Shown here piece by piece: positions 6,802 to 12,352 of a stretch of DNA of 12,352 nucleotides (position 1 is the first letter of the stretch; each line of letters opens with the position of its first letter). The position numbers were made by a program, and so were the translations under genes. Under the pieces are notes generated by a model. The model had not been told where the DNA came from, did not search any database, and saw only the letters and a program-made list of their open reading frames with translations. The stretch is from Lachnospiraceae bacterium (GTDB lineage: Bacteria; Bacillota; Clostridia; Lachnospirales; Lachnospiraceae): contig DLYC01000241.1 in assembly GCA_003447895.1 (NCBI GenBank), forward strand, positions 1 through 12,352, in the 5' to 3' direction.

Positions 6802-6878
6802 CCATTCGATCACCCGGAAGCTGCGCCCAAGGCGCTGGTTCACAACATATGACCATTTGATCTCCCGGAAGCTGCGCC
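6802..6878. repeat. Pair of 26-nt direct repeats between gltB and gltD
   Basis: Copies at 6802-6827 and 6853-6878 match at 24 of 26 bases and share CCCGGAAGCTGCGCC. They are spaced 51 nt apart, a multiple of three. On the minus strand the copies would read R-S-F-R-E-I-K-W and R-S-F-R-V-I-E-W in the open frame that runs into gltD. That could reflect a coding origin, or simply a repeat without stops in this frame. Confidence 0.85.
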
Positions 6879-6887
6879 GCAGCTTCC
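6867..6887. repeat. 21-bp perfect palindrome next to the gltB-end palindrome
   Basis: GGAAGCTGCG (6867-6876) and CGCAGCTTCC (6878-6887) are exact reverse complements around a single C. It directly abuts the 33-bp palindrome, so the gltB-gltD messenger would carry two back-to-back hairpins immediately after the gltB stop. Its left arm is also part of the 26-nt direct repeat. Confidence 0.9.
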
Positions 6888-6920
6888 ATTCATGAACACA
6901 TCATTGATGTGTTCATGAAT
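6888..6920. repeat. 33-bp perfect palindrome over the gltB stop codon
   Basis: The arms ATTCATGAACACATCA (6888-6903) and TGATGTGTTCATGAAT (6905-6920) are exact reverse complements around one T. The gltB TGA (6913-6915) lies in the arm nearest the gene. The stem is AT-rich and no U-run follows in the direction of transcription, so it does not look like an intrinsic terminator. It could be a repeat insertion at the 3' end of gltB, a processing or stability hairpin, or a binding site for a dimeric protein. Confidence 0.9.
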
Positions 6921-9900
6921 TGGTCACCTCGCGAAACGCCTCCAGCACCGCCTTGTCGTGCGGGATTCCCTGCTCCTCATACCTGCCGATTGCCGTGAGC
7001 ATCCTCTGATAATCGAGCGGCACGACCTTCTTGAAGAAAGGAATGTACGCCTCAAAGTCATCCAGGATCTGCCGCCCTAGCTTTGATCCCGTCTCCGCCA
7101 CATACTCTGTCAAAATATCGCCAAGTTCCGCGATATCATATTTCTCCGTCAGTTCCTGCAGCGCCACCATGTCTTTGTTGATCCGTTTGTACAGACTGTG
7201 GTCCTGATCCAGCACATAGGCGATTCCGCCGCTCATACCCGCCGCGAAGTTCTTGCCGGTTCTTCCCAGGATCACCGCGCGGCCGCCTGTCATGTATTCC
7301 AGACCGTGGTCGCCGCAGCCCTCTGCGACTGCCACCGCGCCGGAATTGCGGACACAGAAGCGCTCGCCGGCGACGCCGTTTATAAAGGCTTTGCCGGCCG
7401 TCGCGCCGTAGAGAGCAACGTTGCCGACGATGATATTTTGACTCGCATCAAATCTGCTTTTCGGATCCGGCACCAGCACAAGTTTGCCGCCCGAAAGGCC
7501 CTTGCCGAATCCGTCGTTAGCATCGCCCGTCAGCCGGATCGTGACACCCTTGGGCACAAATGCGCCAAAAGATTGCCCGCCTCCGCCGCTTGCGCGCACA
7601 ACAAATGTGTCCTCCGCAAGGCTTCCGCCAAATCTCTTTGTGATCTCCGAGCCGAAGATCGTCCCGAAGGACCGATCCGTGGACGACACCTTCAGGGAGG
7701 TCTCGAAAGTGCAAGGCACCCCAGAGGTCGCTTTGCCCCCAAGTTTCTTCATTCCCTCTTCGAAGGCCGGCAGGAGCACCGCCATATCCGGCGTCTTCTC
7801 CAGTTCAAAATCGTAAAGGTTCTTGGGGGCATAGAGCCCGTAATTTCCGCTCTCCCGGTCGGCCTGTGAAAGAACCGGCAGAGGCTGTTCTCCCAGGATT
7901 TGCCCCATATCCACTTTGAAGGCCCTGTCTGTGATCAGTTCTTTTCTCACGCGCAGGCAGTCGCTTCGTCCCGTCATCTCCGCCATGCTGCTAAAGCCCA
8001 GCTGCGCCATGATCTCGCGCACCTGTTCCGCAATAAAGAGCATGAATCGGGTGACATATTCCGGTTTTCCCTTGAAGCAGCTTCGCAGCGTTTTGTTCTG
8101 CGTCGCGATGCCGACCGGGCAGGTATCCTTGGAGCAGACACGCATCATCATGCAGCCCAGCGTAACCAGAGGTGCCGTTGCAAATCCGAATTCCTCCGCG
8201 CCGAGAAGGGACGCGATGGCCACGTCTCTGCCGCTCATGAGCTTGCCGTCTGTCTCCAGAACGACTCTGTCCCGAAGACCGTTTTCCGTAAGACACCGGT
8301 GCGCCTCTGTGAGGCCCAGTTCCCACGGAAGACCCGCGTTGTGGATGGAGCTTCCCGGCGCCGCGCCGGTTCCTCCGTCATAGCCCGAGATCAGGATCAC
8401 CTGTGCACCCGCTTTCGCAACGCCGGATGCGATGGTGCCTACGCCTGCCTCGGAGACCAGTTTGACGTTGATCCTTGCGTCTCTGTTGGCGTTCTTGAGA
8501 TCGTAGATCAGCTGCGCCAGATCTTCGATCGAATAAATATCGTGATGGGGCGGCGGCGAGATCAGCGCCACACCAGGTGTTGAGAACCTTGTCTCTGCCA
8601 CCCAAGGGTACACTTTTTTGCCCGGAAGGTGGCCGCCCTCGCCGGGTTTTGCGCCCTGCGCCATCTTGATCTGAATCTCTTCCGCGCTGCATAGGTACTC
8701 GCTGGTAACGCCGAACCTGCCCGACGCTACCTGCTTGATCTTGCTGTTTTTCTCTGTGCCGAAGCGCGCCCTGAGCTCCCCGCCCTCGCCGGTATTGGAG
8801 CGGGCGCCGATGGAGTTCATGGCGATAGCCAGCGTCTCGTGCGCCTCGGCGGAAAGGGAGCCGTAGCTCATGGCCCCGGTCTTGAAATGTTTGACGATCT
8901 CCGAGGCGGGCTCCACTTCCTCAATGGGAACCGCCTTCCCGGCCGGTACGAATTCCAGAAGTCCCCGCAGCGTGTGCGGCCTTCCCGCGTCGTCCACGAG
9001 GTCCGTATAGGCCCTGAATCTCTCGTAGGAATTCTCCCGCACTGCCCTCTGCAGCGTGACAATGGTCTCGGGACTGTACATGTGGTCCTCTTTGTCCCGG
9101 CCGCTTCTAAGGTAATGGAATCCGACCGAATCCAGCGTCTCATCGACGCCCAGCCCCAGCGGATCCCAGGCGTGATCGTGCCGGAAAGCCACGCCTTCCT
9201 CGATCTCCTCAATGCCGATTCCGCCGACGCGGCTCACCGTTCCGGCAAAATACCGATCGATCACCTCTTTTCCCAGACCGATCGCCTCGAAAATGCGGGC
9301 AGACTGGTAGGACTGGAGCGTGGAAATGCCCATCTTGGCCGCTATTTTGACAACGCCGAATAAAAGCGCGTGGTTGTAGTCCTCCACGGCCGTGTGATAA
9401 TCCTTGTCCAGGATGCCCAGCTCGATCAGTTCCCCGATGCACTCGTGGGCCAGATAGGGGTTGACCGCCCGCGCGCCAAAACCCAGCAAAGTTGCAATTT
9501 GATGCACATCTCTGGGCTCTCCGCTCTCCAGGATCAGGGAGACGGCTGTGCGCTTCTTGGTCTGCACCAGGTGCTGCTCAACGCTGGAAACCGCAAGCAG
9601 CGAGGGGATCGGCACGTGGTTCTCGTCCACGCCTCTGTCGGAGAGGATGACGATATTGCAGCCAGCGGCCGCTGCGCGGTCCACCGCAATATTGAGCTGT
9701 TCCAGCGCTCTCTCCAGCGACGTATTCTTGTAAAAGAGCAGTGAAATGGTCTGCGCTTTGAAGCCCGGCTGGTCAAGGTCGCGAATCTTTAACAGATCTA
9801 CGCCTGTCAGAATGGGATTATCAACCTCCAGCACTGTGCAGTTGCCGCTCTTTTCTTTCAAAAGATCGCCGTCAGAGCCGATATAGACGGTCGTATCCGT

Positions 9901-11571
9901 CACAATCTTCTCTCTCAGGGAGTCAATCGGCGGGTTCGTCACCTGTGCAAAGAGCTGCTTGAAATAATTGAACAGCAGCTGATGGGCCTTGGACAGGACC
10001 GCAAGCGGCGCATCGTGTCCCATGGAGAGCGTGGGCTCCACGCCGTTTTCCGCCATGGGGAGAATCTGGTCTTTGACGTCTTCATAGGTGTAACCGAACA
10101 CCTTGTAAAGTCGGTCTCTGACTTCCTGCGAATGTACAGGAATCTTTCTGTTGGGGATCGCCAGTGTCTTCAGGTGCAGTAAATTCCTGTCCAGCCATTC
10201 GCCGTACGGACATCTGCCCGCGTAATAGGACTTGCACTCCTCGTCAGAAATGATCCTCTTCTGTTTGGTATCTACCAAAAGAATGCGGCCGGGCTCCAGT
10301 CTCGCTTTCTTCACGACGTGTTCCGGTGCGATATCAAGAACGCCTACTTCAGAGGCAAGGATCAGACGGTTGTCATCCGTGATGTAGTAGCGGGACGGGC
10401 GAAGACCGTTCCGGTCCAGTGTCGCGCCAAGCATTTCTCCGTCGGAGAAAAGGATTGCTGCGGGTCCGTCCCAGGGTTCCATCATCGTTGCATAGTAGTG
10501 ATAGAAGTCCTTCTTGTCCTCGCTCATGAAGGTGTTGTGCTTCCATGGCTCAGGGATGATCACCATCATGGCCAGCGCCAGAGGCATGCCGTTCATATAG
10601 AGGAATTCCAGTGTATTGTCGAGCATGGCGGAATCCGATCCGCTTCGATCCACGACAGGGAAAATCTTATCGATATCGTCCTGCATGACAGGGCTTGTCA
10701 TCGTCTCTTCTCTGGCCAGCATCCTGTCAATATTGCCGCGGATGGTGTTGATCTCACCATTGTGGGCGATCATTCTATATGGATGCGCGCGATGCCAGGA
10801 CGGCGTCGTGTTGGTGGAGAATCTGGAGTGTACGATTGCGATCGCCGCCTCGTAATCCTCATCCTGCAGATCTTCGTAAAATCTTCTCAGCTGGCCAACC
10901 AGGAACATGCCCTTGTAGACGATCGTCCTGGAGGAAAGAGAGCAGATATAAGTGTCCTCGCTCGACTGCTCGAACTCTCTTCTCACAACGTAGAGTCTGC
11001 GGTCAAAATCGATCCCCTTCTCCACGCCTTCCGGCCTCTTTATGAAACACTGCCAGATGCAGGGCATGCAGTCGACGGCTGCTTTACCGAGGATCTCTTC
11101 ATGCACGGGCACTTCGCGCCACCCAAGAACTTCCATGCCTTCCTTCTGCGTGATCACCTCGAACATTCGCTTTGCAAGCGTCCTTTTCAGCGTATTCTGC
11201 GGCAGGAAGAACATTCCGACGCCGTAGTCGCCTGCTTGCGCGTGCGCCAGTTGGCTGATCCCGGACTTATATGCTGCTTTCCCGGCTTCCTCCTGGATTT
11301 CCTTTACGCACTTCGTCTGGGTTTCCTTTACGCACTTCGCCTGGATTTCCTTTACGGCTTCCCCTGCGAAGAATTTTGCAAAAAACTTGTGGGAGATCTG
11401 CGTCAGGATCCCGACGCCGTCTCCCACTTCTCCGGTGGCGTCCTTGCCTGCCCTGTGCTCCAATTTTTCCACAATATGAAGCGCGTCATCCAAGACCTTA
11501 TGATCCTTTCTGCCGTCAATGTTTACAATGCTTCCGATGCCGCAGGCATCATGCTCCTGTTGGTACCACAT
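6913..11571 (-). CDS. gltB: Glutamate synthase (GOGAT), large subunit
   Basis: GltB (1,552 residues) hydrolyses glutamine and channels the ammonia to 2-oxoglutarate, making glutamate with electrons from GltD. The start M-W-Y-Q-Q-E-H-D-A-C places the Ntn-hydrolase nucleophile at Cys10 after a nine-residue leader. GAGAGGA lies just upstream of the ATG. Domains in order: class II amidotransferase (about 10-430), central domain, FMN-binding synthase domain (about 880-1250, with M-S-Y-G-S-L-S and G-Y-D-G-G-T-G-A-A-P), the 3Fe-4S cysteines C1140, C1146 and C1151, then the glycine-rich beta-helix domain (Q-S-F-G-A-F, and G-L-S-G-G-K). Two stretches look inserted compared with relatives as I remember them: a tandem octapeptide at about 72-93 and a short loop at about 1275-1288. 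Both coincide with nucleotide repeats described separately. The TGA stop lies inside a perfect palindrome. The catalytic motifs appear intact, so I expect a functional enzyme. Confidence 0.97.
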   Translation of the reverse strand: MWYQQEHDACGIGSIVNIDGRKDHKVLDDALHIVEKLEHRAGKDATGEVGDGVGILTQISHKFFAKFFAGEAVKEIQAKCVKETQTKCVKEIQEEAGKAAYKSGISQLAHAQAGDYGVGMFFLPQNTLKRTLAKRMFEVITQKEGMEVLGWREVPVHEEILGKAAVDCMPCIWQCFIKRPEGVEKGIDFDRRLYVVRREFEQSSEDTYICSLSSRTIVYKGMFLVGQLRRFYEDLQDEDYEAAIAIVHSRFSTNTTPSWHRAHPYRMIAHNGEINTIRGNIDRMLAREETMTSPVMQDDIDKIFPVVDRSGSDSAMLDNTLEFLYMNGMPLALAMMVIIPEPWKHNTFMSEDKKDFYHYYATMMEPWDGPAAILFSDGEMLGATLDRNGLRPSRYYITDDNRLILASEVGVLDIAPEHVVKKARLEPGRILLVDTKQKRIISDEECKSYYAGRCPYGEWLDRNLLHLKTLAIPNRKIPVHSQEVRDRLYKVFGYTYEDVKDQILPMAENGVEPTLSMGHDAPLAVLSKAHQLLFNYFKQLFAQVTNPPIDSLREKIVTDTTVYIGSDGDLLKEKSGNCTVLEVDNPILTGVDLLKIRDLDQPGFKAQTISLLFYKNTSLERALEQLNIAVDRAAAAGCNIVILSDRGVDENHVPIPSLLAVSSVEQHLVQTKKRTAVSLILESGEPRDVHQIATLLGFGARAVNPYLAHECIGELIELGILDKDYHTAVEDYNHALLFGVVKIAAKMGISTLQSYQSARIFEAIGLGKEVIDRYFAGTVSRVGGIGIEEIEEGVAFRHDHAWDPLGLGVDETLDSVGFHYLRSGRDKEDHMYSPETIVTLQRAVRENSYERFRAYTDLVDDAGRPHTLRGLLEFVPAGKAVPIEEVEPASEIVKHFKTGAMSYGSLSAEAHETLAIAMNSIGARSNTGEGGELRARFGTEKNSKIKQVASGRFGVTSEYLCSAEEIQIKMAQGAKPGEGGHLPGKKVYPWVAETRFSTPGVALISPPPHHDIYSIEDLAQLIYDLKNANRDARINVKLVSEAGVGTIASGVAKAGAQVILISGYDGGTGAAPGSSIHNAGLPWELGLTEAHRCLTENGLRDRVVLETDGKLMSGRDVAIASLLGAEEFGFATAPLVTLGCMMMRVCSKDTCPVGIATQNKTLRSCFKGKPEYVTRFMLFIAEQVREIMAQLGFSSMAEMTGRSDCLRVRKELITDRAFKVDMGQILGEQPLPVLSQADRESGNYGLYAPKNLYDFELEKTPDMAVLLPAFEEGMKKLGGKATSGVPCTFETSLKVSSTDRSFGTIFGSEITKRFGGSLAEDTFVVRASGGGGQSFGAFVPKGVTIRLTGDANDGFGKGLSGGKLVLVPDPKSRFDASQNIIVGNVALYGATAGKAFINGVAGERFCVRNSGAVAVAEGCGDHGLEYMTGGRAVILGRTGKNFAAGMSGGIAYVLDQDHSLYKRINKDMVALQELTEKYDIAELGDILTEYVAETGSKLGRQILDDFEAYIPFFKKVVPLDYQRMLTAIGRYEEQGIPHDKAVLEAFREVTNS
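7710..7736 (+). repeat. Inverted single copy of the 27-nt gltD/pyrG repeat, inside gltB
   Basis: On the plus strand this stretch contains ACCCCAGAGGTC, identical to the core of the repeat units in gltD and pyrG, which read on the minus strand. Over the 20 bases starting CAAGG, 17 match the first gltD unit. The copy is therefore in the opposite orientation relative to the direction of translation. The gltB frame reads through it as A-T-S-G-V-P-C-T-F. It lies where relatives, from memory, go almost directly from a lysine-rich stretch to the T-S-L conserved block, so about 13 residues look inserted. A single copy could be chance, but the coincidence with a length anomaly argues against that. Confidence 0.6.
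11293..11357 (-). repeat. 24-nt tandem repeat inside gltB (about 2.7 copies)
   Basis: Units lie at 11293-11316 and 11317-11340, with a 17-nt partial unit at 11341-11357. The two full units differ at only two positions. On the coding strand they encode V-K-E-I-Q-A-K-C, V-K-E-T-Q-T-K-C and V-K-E-I-Q. Because 24 is a multiple of three, copy number can change without shifting the frame. The array follows the F-F-A-K-F-F-A-G-E segment of the amidotransferase domain, where I would expect a shorter linker. The peptide is charged and probably helical, which fits a surface insertion. That structural reading is inference. Confidence 0.9.
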
Positions 11572-11581
11572 AGTTTTCCTC

Positions 11582-12352
11582 TCATCTCAGCGAGAACAGC
11601 ATCTTCTCATAGGTCGGATACGGCAGGTATTCATCCGGAATAATGGCTTCTGCCTTGTCTGTCCAACTGCGCAGCGCATCCATCTCCGCCAGAACTGTCT
11701 CATGATAGAACTTGGCCTGCTCCAAGATGTCCTCAATCCCCTCCGCTTTGGAAGTATCCGCCGCCAGCGCCTCCACGGCCAACAAAATCTGCTCACTGGT
11801 CTCATCCAGCGTCTTTAGGATATCGCTCTCATAGCTGCACTTGCTGCCCGGAAGAAGGTCTCTCTTCTTGAGCGCCTCCGTCGTCACATCCTTCATGTAA
11901 CGGACGAGGCCGGTTGTGAAGTCTTTGCGCACCATTTCCATAAGGGTGAGCGCTTCGATGTGAATGGTCTTCGCATAGTTCTCAAGCAGGATCTCATATC
12001 TGGACAGGACTTCCTCTTTGGTGAAGATCTTGTGCTTTGTGAAGAGATCCAGAGACTTCTCGGAGATGAAGTGTGGCATCGCATCCGGAAGGGATCCGAG
12101 GTTTGCAAGACCCCTGCGGGCTGCTTCCTCCACCCATTCCTCCGTGTAGCCGTTGCCGTTGAAGAGAATCCTCTTGTGCTTGGTCAGCATATCGCGAAGA
12201 AGAGCGTGCGCTGCGTCATCCATATCCGCCGGCACCACATCCTTAAGCGCCTCATAAATCTGCGTCAGTGCTTCCGCAACCGCTGTGTTCAGCACGATGT
12301 TGGGGTTGGCTACGGAAAGCGAGCTGCCCGGCATGCGGAACTCGAACTTGTT
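11582..12352 (-). CDS. glnN: Type III glutamine synthetase, C-terminal part (cut by window edge)
   Basis: This is the last 256 residues of a type III glutamine synthetase, which makes glutamine from glutamate, ammonia and ATP in the cytoplasm. The frame stays open to the window edge, where it reads N-K-F-E-F-R-M-P-G-S-S-L-S-V-A-N-P-N, so the start lies beyond base 12352. The visible part holds the type III-specific features: the H-K-R-I-L-F-N-G-N-G-Y stretch and a long helical C-terminal region ending in the Y-P-x-Y-E-x-M-L-F sequence. Type III enzymes are about 700 residues, much longer than type I, so roughly two thirds is missing. It ends in TGA just 10 nt before the gltB start, and the gltB ribosome binding site lies in that gap. 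This indicates cotranscription. The family call is confident; the catalytic domain cannot be checked here. Confidence 0.93.
   Translation of the reverse strand, partial: NKFEFRMPGSSLSVANPNIVLNTAVAEALTQIYEALKDVVPADMDDAAHALLRDMLTKHKRILFNGNGYTEEWVEEAARRGLANLGSLPDAMPHFISEKSLDLFTKHKIFTKEEVLSRYEILLENYAKTIHIEALTLMEMVRKDFTTGLVRYMKDVTTEALKKRDLLPGSKCSYESDILKTLDETSEQILLAVEALAADTSKAEGIEDILEQAKFYHETVLAEMDALRSWTDKAEAIIPDEYLPYPTYEKMLFSLR

Noticed and set aside
6781-6843. Extending gltD to an ATG at 6843
   Set aside because: The extension consists of the intergenic 26-nt repeat, and the conserved start at 6780 has its own GAGGTG.
10318-11643. Plus-strand open frame of 441 codons
   Set aside because: It lies opposite the well-conserved gltB coding strand, has no recognisable protein features, and is explained by the codon bias of gltB.

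Overview
The window looks like a chromosomal segment of a moderately GC-rich Clostridia member, most likely Lachnospiraceae. I infer this from the protein types: a type III and a clostridial-style type I glutamine synthetase, a 1,552-residue GltB, and an ANTAR regulator directly behind glutamine synthetase. It also rests on strong AGGAGG-type ribosome binding sites. I could not run a taxonomic search. Every supported gene is on the minus strand, so transcription runs from high to low coordinates.

Layout in transcription order. (1) The 3' part of a type III glutamine synthetase (glnN, cut by the window edge). (2) gltB, the glutamate synthase large subunit. (3) gltD, the small subunit. (4) pyrG, CTP synthase. 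(5) A second, type I-like glutamine synthetase. (6) An ANTAR regulator with a degenerate receiver, overlapping the synthetase by 17 nt. (7) A strong intrinsic terminator at about 1391-1436. (8) A divergent RpiB/LacAB-family isomerase. (9) A peptidase S51 (dipeptidase E-like) protein. Genes 1-6 have gaps of 10, 132, 248, 77 and -17 nt and look like one glutamine operon. Two synthetases make glutamine, GltBD and PyrG spend it, and the ANTAR protein probably acts as an RNA-binding antiterminator. Genes 8-9 probably form a separate unit.

The most unusual content is a set of short repeats within this operon. A 27-nt unit encoding D-K-(V/L)-P-Q-(R/S)-S occurs about 3.5 times in tandem inside gltD, about 1.5 times inside pyrG, and once in the opposite orientation inside gltB. 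Each time it sits in frame where the family normally has a shorter loop. gltB also carries a 24-nt tandem repeat in its amidotransferase domain, and the ANTAR gene an in-frame 30-nt direct repeat. The gltB-gltD and gltD-pyrG junctions hold perfect palindromes and direct repeats. One of those repeats duplicates the pyrG ribosome binding site and offers a second start 46 codons upstream. Together these look like a population of small, frame-tolerant repeat elements. I do not recognise the family by name.

There is no gene-free stretch over 300 bases; the longest, 4970-5217, is described below. I saw no tRNA, rRNA, CRISPR array, transposase or phage gene.
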